Shown: one piece after another, positions 24,735 through 32,344 of the stretch
Numbering within the stretch: the first letter of the stretch is position 1
How the letters are laid out: each line of letters begins with the position of its first letter
Source of the DNA: Defluviitaleaceae bacterium
GTDB lineage: Bacteria > Bacillota > Clostridia > Lachnospirales > WQUN01
Length of the DNA stretch: 45,758 nucleotides
Assembly (NCBI GenBank): GCA_009786535.1
Contig: WQRX01000017.1
Coordinates: 351 to 46,108 of the forward strand
Direction of reading: 5' to 3'
Notes under the pieces: generated by a model
What the model was told of the DNA's origin: nothing
Databases searched by the model: none
Seen by the model: the letters and a program-made list of their open reading frames with translations, nothing else
Program-made: the position numbers and the translations under genes

Positions 24735-25064
24735 CTACATGCCGTACGGGGCAACGTATAGTTGCGGAAACCCCATGTAATTAATGACGCTGACAAGCGA
24801 ATAAATTTCGCTGTTACTGCTTTCCCGTTTCGGACAATTACGCCTTGTTTTTGAAAGAAGCAAACCGTACAAACTCCGCCGCGCGCTTACATATAGCGGT
24901 ACTTGTTGGGTTTTAACAAGCCCAAAGCATAATAATCCTAGGGTAAGCCGCAGGGGAATCAGTCCGTTTAGGTCGCAATCACTGTAGATGAGCGCAGGGA
25001 CGTTGCATACGTTTTCCGACAGAGCTGTGATGCGCCTTGCAGGCATGTGCCCGTTGGCTTGCAC
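24735..25064 (-). other. Unrecognised 109-codon open frame, possible repeat-element remnant
   Basis: The gap between cassette 1 and precursor 3 (24553-25209) holds this reverse-strand frame (opens MQANGHMPARR). The predicted product has no recognised domain, no good ribosome site, and runs against the operon. Part of the same DNA (24964-24988) recurs with two mismatches at 28273-28297 before the ABC gene. It may be a fragment of a dispersed genomic element, not a real gene. A weak aacgg/ccgtt hairpin followed by TTTTTT (24702-24727) lies to its left and might end cassette 1 transcription. Confidence 0.3.
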
Positions 25065-25083
25065 ATAGTATACACAATGCTTT

Positions 25084-25113
25084 TTGACAAATCCTAAGAT
25101 TTTGTCACAAAAT
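25084..25113 (+). promoter_or_regulatory. Candidate promoter with overlapping inverted repeat before precursor 3
   Basis: TTGACA (25084-25089) with CAAAAT 18 bp downstream (25108-25113) could start transcription of cassette 2. The inverted repeat tgacaaa / tttgtca (25085-25107) overlaps the -35 box, as an operator would. The copy of this region before the intact ABC gene has lost the left arm and the -35 box. Confidence 0.4.
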
Positions 25114-25160
25114 TATGAAGGAAAATACGTATGAAAATCCTAACCCTGTGTAAAGCCTAT
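25093..25160 (+). repeat. Scar of the ABC exporter gene start (duplicated region, copy A)
   Basis: This 68-bp stretch matches 28298-28364 with only a few differences. It includes the ribosome site and the first ten codons of the ABC exporter (ATG at 25131, MKILTLCKAY versus MKILTLCKPY), then switches at 25160 directly into the 79-bp precursor leader repeat. The frame stops shortly after (25226), so this is a non-functional remnant. It marks a duplication junction. Confidence 0.85.
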
Positions 25161-25237
25161 GATTGCAACATGGAAGGAATGAAGCAGAGAAAAACAAGGA
25201 GGAAAACTTATGAAACCAATTATTGAAACCGGCTGGG
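25159..25237 (+). repeat. 79-bp perfect direct repeat, copy 2
   Basis: Identical to 21432-21510, covering 5' UTR, aaggagg ribosome site and the MKPIIETGW codons of precursor 3. Its left end coincides with the ABC gene scar. Confidence 0.95.
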
Positions 25238-25380
25238 CAGCCGCAAATTGTAGTTGCGGACCAAACTGCAGATGCAGTGGGTGCGGTACGCCACCTATTG
25301 TCCGCCCACCGGTAGTGACAGACCCGCCCGGCAGTTGGTGTAATGAGATTATATTATCAGCACCTGATTTGGATATTTAA
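25210..25380 (+). CDS. RiPP precursor peptide 3 (56 aa, Cys/Pro-rich core)
   Basis: This short gene encodes 56 residues beginning MKPIIETGW, identical to precursor 2. The core has a dense cysteine cluster at 14, 16, 20, 22 and 25 (NCSCGPNCRCSGCG), a proline-rich stretch (PPIVRPPVVTDPPG) and a sixth cysteine at 44 before an acidic/hydrophobic tail ending PDLDI. The ATG has a strong aaggagg site inside the shared 79-bp repeat. It is followed by a stem-loop and then by its own S41 and radical SAM genes. The Cys density resembles ranthipeptide/sactipeptide-type precursors; whether thioethers, disulfides or metal binding result is unknown. Confidence 0.8.
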   Translation: MKPIIETGWAAANCSCGPNCRCSGCGTPPIVRPPVVTDPPGSWCNEIILSAPDLDI

Positions 25381-25384
25381 AGCA

Positions 25385-25427
25385 AAGTCTGGCAAACTGC
25401 TATAATCACCGAAAGTTTGCCAGACTT
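25385..25427 (+). other. 14-bp perfect stem-loop between precursor 3 and its S41 gene
   Basis: aagtctggcaaact (25385-25398) pairs perfectly with agtttgccagactt (25414-25427) around a 15-nt loop. There is no T tract, so it may be an RNA-stabilising or processing/attenuating structure that keeps precursor mRNA more abundant than enzyme mRNA. Confidence 0.7.
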
Positions 25428-25462
25428 GATTACATAAAAATGAAAATGAGTTGGGGTGTGTT

Positions 25463-26935
25463 ATGCAAAAACGGGAATTTTTTACCTTAGCCGTGCTTTG
25501 CGTAGTTGTTGTTGGTATTGTTGTTGCAAATATACTAGTGCGGCAAAACAATGATATCTACCCTTATAATTTGGATGTATTTGACACATCTGCTGTTTTA
25601 GATGCTCAACTGCGCAGTACCGAGGAAGATGTAAACCACGACGAAAATGCAACTTACAATGATGATGTATATAATTATTTTTTGTCCGATTTTGAGCATT
25701 TAATGACGCTGTTGGAAGAAAATTGGCCATTCTTTAATATCGCCTACAGTGCGCGCGGTGTAGATATGCACGAATTAGCCGACAATATTCGCACATTATT
25801 AAACGACCCTATTGAAGTAATAGATTGCCCTATTGATTTTATGTATACATTGCATGAACATTTAATTATCCCCACTAATGGTCTGGCGCACCTTTCTATG
25901 CTGCGGAGTTACGGATGGTTTTTTGGCTGGCTGAATTCGGCAGAGCAGCATGTACGGTATAATGAAAATCCACTACCCATGTATCAACGTTTGTATCAAA
26001 TCGTTACGCGACCGGAAACTATCGAGTTTTATACACGGCTTTGGTTAGAAGAAAGGGGAACAGAAACGCCGGTTTGGTTTGGAATTGATGCAGTAATGGA
26101 GTTCGATATTTTAAAACCAAATAAAATTGCGTATATGCGTATAAGCACTATGATAGATATATGGAATGACCAGTATAGTGAAGCAAACCCCGGAATGCGG
26201 CATTATGAATATTTGATGTATCGCTTTGTGCAAGAAATACAAGGATTTGAACATTTGATTATTGACTTGCGCGGAAACACAGGGGGTATGACAACGCATT
26301 TTGATACACTAATAATGCCGCAGCTTTTACAAGAGGGGATACAATTTCCCGGTTATGTATTCTTCTTGGATGGTATGTATGTAGATGTTTTAAAGGAAGT
26401 GTTGTATGCTCCGATTTGGTTTTTAACCCATGAAGAGCATGTAATACACCAAACTTATTATGCATGGCGGGAAGCTGTTTTTATACAACCGCTCCCCTAT
26501 TTGGACACTACCGTTCCCTTTGCTCACGCCTTTCATTCCAGTTATCGAATCCAGCCGGGGCACTTTTATTATGGGATTCGCCCCTTTGGGCAAAGCGACG
26601 CAGTATTTAACGGCAGAGTATGGGTGCTGGTAGATGAGCGTACCGGGTCTGCTGCCGAAGCCGCAACGGCAATATTAAAATATAGCGGTACTGCTACCGT
26701 AGTGGGTACAACCACTTGGGGTGCAATGGGTGCAATGACCGACGGAAGCGTTATGTCATCATCTTTACCGCATACAGGTATTTTATTTCGCTTTGAGGTA
26801 GGCTATGTCACCGATTCATATGGTCGCTCTATAATTCGATATGGTGGTATCCAGCCTCACTATTTCAATCGTCCCGGAATGGACGCATTGGAAACCGTGC
26901 TGGCGATAATAAACGAACAAGGAGAAGCACCATGA
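25463..26935 (+). CDS. Membrane-anchored S41-family peptidase, cassette 2
   Basis: The 490-residue paralogue of the cassette 1 peptidase begins with a membrane anchor (FFTLAVLCVVVVGIVVANIL, residues ~5-25). The matching core segments are LLEENWPFFNIAYSARGVDMHELA, IAYMRISTMIDIWND, HLIIDLRGNTGG and RVWVLVDERTGSAAEA, with the presumed catalytic Ser near residue 396. As in copy 1 the Ctp-type Lys is not evident (VVGTTTWGAM). The ATG at 25463 has a ggggtg site; a TTG at 25451 is rejected. Its TGA overlaps the radical SAM ATG, so the two are coupled. The clear divergence from copy 1 suggests matching to a different peptide core. Confidence 0.75.
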   Translation: MQKREFFTLAVLCVVVVGIVVANILVRQNNDIYPYNLDVFDTSAVLDAQLRSTEEDVNHDENATYNDDVYNYFLSDFEHLMTLLEENWPFFNIAYSARGVDMHELADNIRTLLNDPIEVIDCPIDFMYTLHEHLIIPTNGLAHLSMLRSYGWFFGWLNSAEQHVRYNENPLPMYQRLYQIVTRPETIEFYTRLWLEERGTETPVWFGIDAVMEFDILKPNKIAYMRISTMIDIWNDQYSEANPGMRHYEYLMYRFVQEIQGFEHLIIDLRGNTGGMTTHFDTLIMPQLLQEGIQFPGYVFFLDGMYVDVLKEVLYAPIWFLTHEEHVIHQTYYAWREAVFIQPLPYLDTTVPFAHAFHSSYRIQPGHFYYGIRPFGQSDAVFNGRVWVLVDERTGSAAEAATAILKYSGTATVVGTTTWGAMGAMTDGSVMSSSLPHTGILFRFEVGYVTDSYGRSIIRYGGIQPHYFNRPGMDALETVLAIINEQGEAP

Positions 26936-28263
26936 AATTAATACGACACATGATTTTTGTTGATGCGGACGCCGAAACAAAGCTAGTCATCAATTCACTA
27001 TACGGCACAATGGATGAAGTCGATTTGAACACGTACAGCATTTTATCTTCATGGCGAGCCTTGGAAAATATTACCCCCGTCAACGATACCGAACAAACAT
27101 TGTATAATATTCTTCAGCAGAGAGGTTATTTAATCGAAAACGATGCCGAAGAAATGGCGATTAAAAATGGAATATTGGAATCCCTGCGTGACTTTCATGC
27201 CGAGGAAAAAGGCAAATATCGCGGGTTAACAATTATTATGACCTATGATTGTAATTTTAAATGCCCATATTGTTTCGAAGGGGAAACCAATAAAAGAAAA
27301 AATGTAATGACTTCGGAAATGATAGATGCTGCATTAAATATTACCGGGGATGACTTAGAAGCAATTTTATTATTCGGCGGCGAACCCTTGTTGCCACAAA
27401 CCCGCCCAATGGTTGAATATCTGTTTGAAAAAAAAGCCGGTATCAGTTATAACATCATAACAAATGGTTATTACTTAGAAGAATTTGCAGACTTGCTTAC
27501 AACAGTTAACGTAGGTTGTATATTTGTAACATTAGATGGGGACGAAGAAACACACAACCGCCGGCGTTGTCTAGCAAACGGAGAACCGACCTATCAAAAA
27601 ATTTTGTCGGGAGTACGTGTATGTCTTGAAAATAAAATTCCTATAAAAATCCGTTCAAATGTAAAAGAAGGAAAAACAGAACTGGGGTTAGATGTGCAAA
27701 ACAAGTTAGCAGAACGATTCAAGGCGTACGGTGATTTACTTTCTTTTCAAACTACTACCATGATGGGCTATACGGACAAGCAAAAAAACGATGTGATAAC
27801 CGAAATGTTTGGTGCAGTGTTACAATACGACAAGCATGAGCGGATGCAAAAAAATAGTGCATTAGGTGCAATGAATCCTATTGTAAGCGCACTTTCTGTA
27901 GGTAAGCGTGTACAGCCGCTATATTCTTTCTGTTATGCGCACGAAAATAAAATTGCCGTTGACCCGTATGGCAATATATATACTTGCTTAGTCACCGTTG
28001 GTAAAAACGGCATGGAAGCCGGCATATATTACCCTGAAATACAATACAAAGAAAATTCTATCAAAAATAGGAATATCGACAAAATCCCCGAATGCAGAGA
28101 ATGCATCTATTCTTTGTTGTGTGGTGGCGGTTGTCCGATACGGCTCCGTGATTACAGCGACTATTTTAGACCTGTATGTACCTCAATTAGAAACCAAATT
28201 CACCACCTGCTTCCCAAGCTTTATCTTGCTGAAAAGGCGCACAGGCAAAAAGTGACGGCATAA
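26932..28263 (+). CDS. Radical SAM-SPASM peptide maturase, cassette 2
   Basis: The 443-residue enzyme has the same order as its paralogue: N-terminal ~90-residue region (HMIFVDADAETKLV), CNFKCPYC at Cys107/111/114, LFGGEPLL, ITNGYYLEEFADLL, VTLDGDEETHNRRR, and the SPASM cysteines in FCYAHENKIAVDPYGNIYTC and PECRECIYSLLCGGGCP. All cluster cysteines are kept, so it should be active. By eye the two copies share roughly half of their residues, much less than the flanking repeats, so they are old paralogues. aaggag lies eight bases before the ATG. It presumably modifies precursor 3, but either enzyme may act on any peptide carrying the shared leader. Confidence 0.85.
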   Translation: MKLIRHMIFVDADAETKLVINSLYGTMDEVDLNTYSILSSWRALENITPVNDTEQTLYNILQQRGYLIENDAEEMAIKNGILESLRDFHAEEKGKYRGLTIIMTYDCNFKCPYCFEGETNKRKNVMTSEMIDAALNITGDDLEAILLFGGEPLLPQTRPMVEYLFEKKAGISYNIITNGYYLEEFADLLTTVNVGCIFVTLDGDEETHNRRRCLANGEPTYQKILSGVRVCLENKIPIKIRSNVKEGKTELGLDVQNKLAERFKAYGDLLSFQTTTMMGYTDKQKNDVITEMFGAVLQYDKHERMQKNSALGAMNPIVSALSVGKRVQPLYSFCYAHENKIAVDPYGNIYTCLVTVGKNGMEAGIYYPEIQYKENSIKNRNIDKIPECRECIYSLLCGGGCPIRLRDYSDYFRPVCTSIRNQIHHLLPKLYLAEKAHRQKVTA

Positions 28264-28272
28264 CTAATTAGC

Positions 28273-28364
28273 CCGTTTAGGCAGCAATCACTGTAGACCT
28301 AAGATTTTGTCATAAATTATGAAGGAAAATACGTATGAAAATCCTAACCCTATGTAAACCCTAT
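28273..28364 (+). repeat. Duplicated region at the ABC gene start, copy B
   Basis: 28273-28297 matches 24964-24988 (23 of 25) and 28298-28364 matches 25093-25160. The 104 bp present between these blocks in copy A (24989-25092), including the -35 box, are missing here, so the exporter probably depends on transcription from cassette 2. Confidence 0.8.
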
Positions 28365-29978
28365 CTTATTGCGCATAAGTACGCTCTGGGGATATATATT
28401 GCCCTCACCTTTACCACGGTTATTATCACCATTCTTTCTCCTTACATACTGGGTGATTTTATTGATAATTTAATACAGGGCGCGGGGGTGCAAACCATTT
28501 TGCGCTTTTGTTTTATTTTCGGCGGGTTAAATTTAGTACGTATTATCAAAGGGTATATTACCTCATTGTTGTATGTAAAAATGCACACCCAAATGGGGTA
28601 TGACTTTACCAAGGCGGCGCTGCAGCATGTGCAGCGTTCTTCGCTGTCGTACAGCAATAAGGCGGACATTGCGTATTTAAATAACCGTATAACTACAGAT
28701 GCAAATACGCTAATTGGATTTAGTGTTAGTGTGCTGCAAAGTGTGCTTACCAATGCGGTTGTGCTGGTTGTCCCCTTTTTTATTTTGTTTTCGTTAAATG
28801 GGTTTATTGCGTCGCTTATGCTGGGTTTTCTTGCATTGTATATGGTGCTGTATTTCGCATGTAAAAAGAAGTTATACGAAGTGAGTTTTATTTTGCGGGA
28901 AAAACAGGCAAAATATTTTTCGGGCTTGTTAGAACAGCTGCGTCATATAAAGCTCATAAAAACCCATGCCGTGCAAAACGAAATTAACCAACGTGCCGAT
29001 GTGCATTTTACAGGCTTTAACCATGCCGTGGTGCGCAACCAAAAAGTGAATTACTTGTATTCGGGAATGGACGGAATTATTTCAACCATAGCGCAAATTG
29101 TGCTTTTTGTAATTGGCGGGTTGCAAATACTGTACGGTAATTTTACCATCGGCATGTTTACGATATTTACCAGCTATTTTAATATGATATTAAGCGCGGT
29201 GCGGTATTTTTACGGGCTTGGCGCAACGTACCAGAATGCAATGGCTTCTCATAGCCGTTTACAGGAAGTGTTTGGGCAACAGACCGAAGCCTACGGGACA
29301 ATTGTTCTAAATGATATTAAAAAAATCACCTTCCAAGGGGTAAATTTTTCATACGATGCGGAAGGTGAAAAACAAGTGATATGTAATTTTAACACCGCGC
29401 TTTCCCGCGGTAATATGTATGCAATTACAGGAGGCAACGGGGCGGGTAAGTCTACACTCACGAGCCTGCTGCTGGGCTTGTACATAAATGAATTTACGGG
29501 CGTAATAACCTACAACGATACCGATATCCGCCAAATAAATATGAATGCGGTACGGAAAACCCTTATAGGGTACGCCGCACAAGAGCCGATACTAATCAAT
29601 GATTCAATACAATACAATCTTGTATACAATAACGGCGAAATAAATGCCCCGCACCTGCAACGCTGCATAGAAGTGTTAAACATGGGCGCATTTTTTGCCC
29701 AACACAACGTAAACTTTGAAATAAACGAGTTAAACAACAATATTTCCGGCGGGGAAAAGCAGAAAATTGCTATTTTGTCCGTCCTATACAAAAACCCCGA
29801 GGTAATGATTTTTGACGAACCCACCTCGGCACTGGACGCCCAAACCACCAAGCAATTTATGGATTATTTGCACGAAATGAAACGGGATAAAATCATTGTA
29901 ATAATCACCCACGATGAAGCAGTGAAAATGCGCTGCGATGGGGAAATAAGTCCTACAGCCCCTTCACAACACCCCTAA
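28335..29978 (+). CDS. ABC exporter, fused membrane and ATPase domains
   Basis: The 547-residue half-transporter has an N-terminal membrane domain of about six segments (from IYIALTFTTVIITILSPYIL to MILSAVRYFYG) and a C-terminal ATPase: Walker A GGNGAGKST (about 366-374), signature ISGGEKQK, Walker B VMIFDEPTSALD and a final H (IITHDE). It would act as a homodimer. There is no N-terminal C39 peptidase, so leader removal must be done by another protein such as the S41 enzymes. It is the last gene of the peptide locus and the likely exporter or immunity pump of the mature product. Its 5' end is duplicated upstream as a scar, and its 3' end overlaps the convergent punA by 26 bp. Confidence 0.85.
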   Translation: MKILTLCKPYLIAHKYALGIYIALTFTTVIITILSPYILGDFIDNLIQGAGVQTILRFCFIFGGLNLVRIIKGYITSLLYVKMHTQMGYDFTKAALQHVQRSSLSYSNKADIAYLNNRITTDANTLIGFSVSVLQSVLTNAVVLVVPFFILFSLNGFIASLMLGFLALYMVLYFACKKKLYEVSFILREKQAKYFSGLLEQLRHIKLIKTHAVQNEINQRADVHFTGFNHAVVRNQKVNYLYSGMDGIISTIAQIVLFVIGGLQILYGNFTIGMFTIFTSYFNMILSAVRYFYGLGATYQNAMASHSRLQEVFGQQTEAYGTIVLNDIKKITFQGVNFSYDAEGEKQVICNFNTALSRGNMYAITGGNGAGKSTLTSLLLGLYINEFTGVITYNDTDIRQINMNAVRKTLIGYAAQEPILINDSIQYNLVYNNGEINAPHLQRCIEVLNMGAFFAQHNVNFEINELNNNISGGEKQKIAILSVLYKNPEVMIFDEPTSALDAQTTKQFMDYLHEMKRDKIIVIITHDEAVKMRCDGEISPTAPSQHP

Positions 29979-30789
29979 CCAACGCCGAAAACCTTGGTGC
30001 GGCGTTTTTCGCCTCCGTGAGTACCTCCTCTTCCGAGAGGGGTTGGTCCAGTACGCCTGCCGCCATGTTGGTGACAAGCCCAAAGCCCGTTACGCGCATG
30101 TTGCAACGGCGTGCCATCAGCGTTTCGTGTACGGCGCTCATGCCTACAAGGTCGCCGCCCAAGGTACGGATGGCGCGAATTTCCGCAGGGGTTTCGTACT
30201 GCGGACCTGTAGTGTAGAAGTATACCCCCTCGTGCAGGGGGATTTTTTGCGTATTTGCCACATCGTGCGCCAGTTTGCGGTAATCGGTGTCAAACGCCTT
30301 CGACATATCGAAGAAGCGGTTTTCGAAGCCCGTTAAATCAAATGCGCTGCCCGCATAGCCCGCAAGCAAGCTAGGGTGCGTGAAATTGATATAGTCTGTC
30401 ATAAGCACAAGGTCGCCCACTTTGTAGTCCGTGTTTACGCCGCCGCAGGCGCAGGTGAGCAGCAGCTTGTCTGCACCAACGAGATTTGCAACGCGCACGG
30501 GGTAGGCGCTTTCCTCGGGGGAATAACCTTCATACAGGTGCAAACGCCCTTGCATTGCGAGTACATTTTTGCCTTCAAAGACGCCCGCAACAAACCGCCC
30601 TGCATGACCGGGTGCCGAGGAAGAGCGAAAATGCGGGATATCCCCGTATTTTACGAAGATGGGATTCTCCACTTCTTCCGCTAAAAAACCAAGCCCCGAG
30701 CCCAGAATAAGCAAAACCTCAGGCGTAAACTTGCCCAATTTATCCTTCAAATACAGTGCCGATTCTTGATAATGCTTTAACGTGTACAT
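29953..30789 (-). CDS. punA: Purine nucleoside phosphorylase
   Basis: The 278-residue protein matches the trimeric inosine/guanosine phosphorylase family, which releases ribose 1-phosphate from purine nucleosides. Motifs are LLILGSGLGFLAEEV (phosphate-binding Ser), SSAPGHAGRFVAG, MQGRLHLYEGYSP, the base-site segment TGPQYETPAEIRAI and LVGMSAVHETLMA, and TNMAAG. The ATG at 30789 follows a ggggga site. With pdp and cdd nearby it belongs to a nucleoside-salvage group. Variation in the usually VPE-type region (SAVHETLMARR) is a small oddity. Confidence 0.9.
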   Translation of the reverse strand: MYTLKHYQESALYLKDKLGKFTPEVLLILGSGLGFLAEEVENPIFVKYGDIPHFRSSSAPGHAGRFVAGVFEGKNVLAMQGRLHLYEGYSPEESAYPVRVANLVGADKLLLTCACGGVNTDYKVGDLVLMTDYINFTHPSLLAGYAGSAFDLTGFENRFFDMSKAFDTDYRKLAHDVANTQKIPLHEGVYFYTTGPQYETPAEIRAIRTLGGDLVGMSAVHETLMARRCNMRVTGFGLVTNMAAGVLDQPLSEEEVLTEAKNAAPRFSALVRGVVKGL

Positions 30790-30807
30790 AGGTTCCCCCA
30801 AAAAATA

Positions 30808-31446
30808 TTATAATTCAAAATAATTTGCCAGTTTTTCTACCGCATCGTCCCAAATAAGTACTTCGCCGTGTTCTTCTAAGTAATGCCGGCTAAGCACACC
30901 CGAAATGTATTTTTGCCCAAATTCGTGCAGCAGTATTTCCAGCTGCGGGGTGGTGCGCTCGTCGGTGGTTTCGTTTTTAAACCACAGGAAATACCGACCA
31001 TCCATTTTGTACAAGCGGCTTGGACCGTCAAAATTGGGGTGCAGCTTTGCGGCGGCTGCGGCGGCAAACTCCATATCCGTAAAGGCGAATATGCTATGAC
31101 TTTCTTCTTCGCTGCTTTCGGGCGGCTCAATAAGCCCTGCGCGTTTAAATCGGTTGTACGTGCGCGCGGGGGGGTTAAGGTCAAAAAGCTCGTCCTCGTT
31201 GCCTTCTTCTGCAAGCTTGGTGACAAGCACCACTACATGACCGTCGCCGTCCCATTTGGCCTCCAACATCATTTGGGTGGCGTTAAAGCCGCATTCTTCC
31301 TGCACGCGTTCCATAATTTCGCGGAAGAGCTTTTGCGTCTTGTCCGAGCCGTGGTGCAACTCGTTTATGGTAATATCACGTTCTTTTAAATCATCGTTCA
31401 TAAAAATGAACCGTATTTGCGTTTCACTTACGCGTTCAATTCGCAC
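30808..31446 (-). CDS. mecA: MecA-type adaptor protein for the Clp protease
   Basis: MecA delivers proteins to ClpC. The opening MRIERVSETQIRFIF, with NDDLKERDITINEL close behind, matches the MecA N-terminal substrate-binding domain; the C-terminal half (FTDMEFAAAAAAKLHPNFDGPSRLYK...YFL) matches the ClpC-binding domain. The GTG at 31446 gives the family's normal beginning and has a GGGGGG site five bases upstream; the TTG at 31452 is less likely. At 212 residues it is a typical length. It is 18 bp upstream of punA and divergent from an M14 peptidase gene. Confidence 0.85.
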   Translation of the reverse strand: MRIERVSETQIRFIFMNDDLKERDITINELHHGSDKTQKLFREIMERVQEECGFNATQMMLEAKWDGDGHVVVLVTKLAEEGNEDELFDLNPPARTYNRFKRAGLIEPPESSEEESHSIFAFTDMEFAAAAAAKLHPNFDGPSRLYKMDGRYFLWFKNETTDERTTPQLEILLHEFGQKYISGVLSRHYLEEHGEVLIWDDAVEKLANYFEL

Positions 31447-31526
31447 ACGCAAACCCCCCGTTTCATATAGTTAAGACAGAATAGCAAAACAATTGCATCG
31501 TGTAAATAGGTGAAAGATGGTGAATT

Positions 31527-32339
31527 ATGTATTCTTTTGAAATGATGACCCATGCCATGCACAAAATAACCCAAACATACGCGTTTGCCACAACGGAAAC
31601 AATAGGCACATCCTGCCTTGGAAAGCCCATATACGCGCTATGCATCGGCTACGGGGCAACCGCAATCGGCTACAACGCCGCCCACCACGCCAACGAGTGG
31701 CTTACCACGCCCCTGCTCATGCAATTTGTGGAAGCGTATTGCCGCTTTTGCGAAGAAAATACCGACTACCTGCAACGCTTTACCCTTTACGCCATTCCCA
31801 TGGTAAACCCCGACGGCGTAGAAGCCGTACAAAACGGCACGCGCCCCCCCCATTGGAAGGCAAACGCCCGCGGGGTGGACCTTAATTCTAACTACCCTGC
31901 GTCGTGGGAAACAGCGCGCCAAAACAAACACGCCCAAGGCTACACCCAAGCGGGTGCCATCGGCTACGTAGGCGAGCGCCCCTTATGCGAGCCCGAGTCC
32001 AGCGCCATGGTTGCGTACACCCAATTGCGGGATTTTGCCCTAACCTTATCCCTGCATACGCAGGGGGAAGAGATTTACTGGCGCTACCGCCATTTTGACC
32101 CACCCCGCGCGCAAGAACTCGCCGCAAATATGCAAAACGCCAGCACCTACCTTTGCGTAGATGTGCCCGACGAGGCGTCCCATGGCGGCTACCGCGATTG
32201 GTTTATAGAAGCCTTTAACCGCCCGGGCTTTACCATAGAATGCGGGCTGGGGGTAAACCCGCTGCCCTATGAAGATTTTGATGCGATTTATGAGAAGGTG
32301 AAGGGGATTTTATGGGCAGGGGTGGATGTGAAAGATTAA
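31527..32339 (+). CDS. M14-family zinc carboxypeptidase (gamma-D-Glu-diamino acid peptidase type)
   Basis: The 270-residue protein has the M14 pattern: HHANEW containing the HxxE zinc motif, VNPDGVEAVQNG, ARGVDLNSNYPASW with the substrate-binding Arg/Asn, the second zinc His in LSLHTQGEE, and the catalytic Glu in FTIECGLG. The NPDGVE plus DLNSNYP combination is typical of the branch that cleaves gamma-D-glutamyl-diaminopimelate bonds in muropeptides. No signal peptide is seen, so it may recycle cell-wall peptides in the cytoplasm. It has a ggtg ribosome site and ends five bases from the convergent pdp. Confidence 0.85.
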   Translation: MYSFEMMTHAMHKITQTYAFATTETIGTSCLGKPIYALCIGYGATAIGYNAAHHANEWLTTPLLMQFVEAYCRFCEENTDYLQRFTLYAIPMVNPDGVEAVQNGTRPPHWKANARGVDLNSNYPASWETARQNKHAQGYTQAGAIGYVGERPLCEPESSAMVAYTQLRDFALTLSLHTQGEEIYWRYRHFDPPRAQELAANMQNASTYLCVDVPDEASHGGYRDWFIEAFNRPGFTIECGLGVNPLPYEDFDAIYEKVKGILWAGVDVKD

Positions 32340-32344
32340 GACCC

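Noticed and set aside
25131..25226. Small ORF beginning MKILTLCKAY
   Set aside because: It is the truncated ABC gene start fused to untranslated leader; it overlaps the real precursor start and has no independent coding signal.
15250..29980. Phage or transposon origin of the peptide locus
   Set aside because: No integrase, transposase, terminal repeats or phage structural genes were found on either strand.
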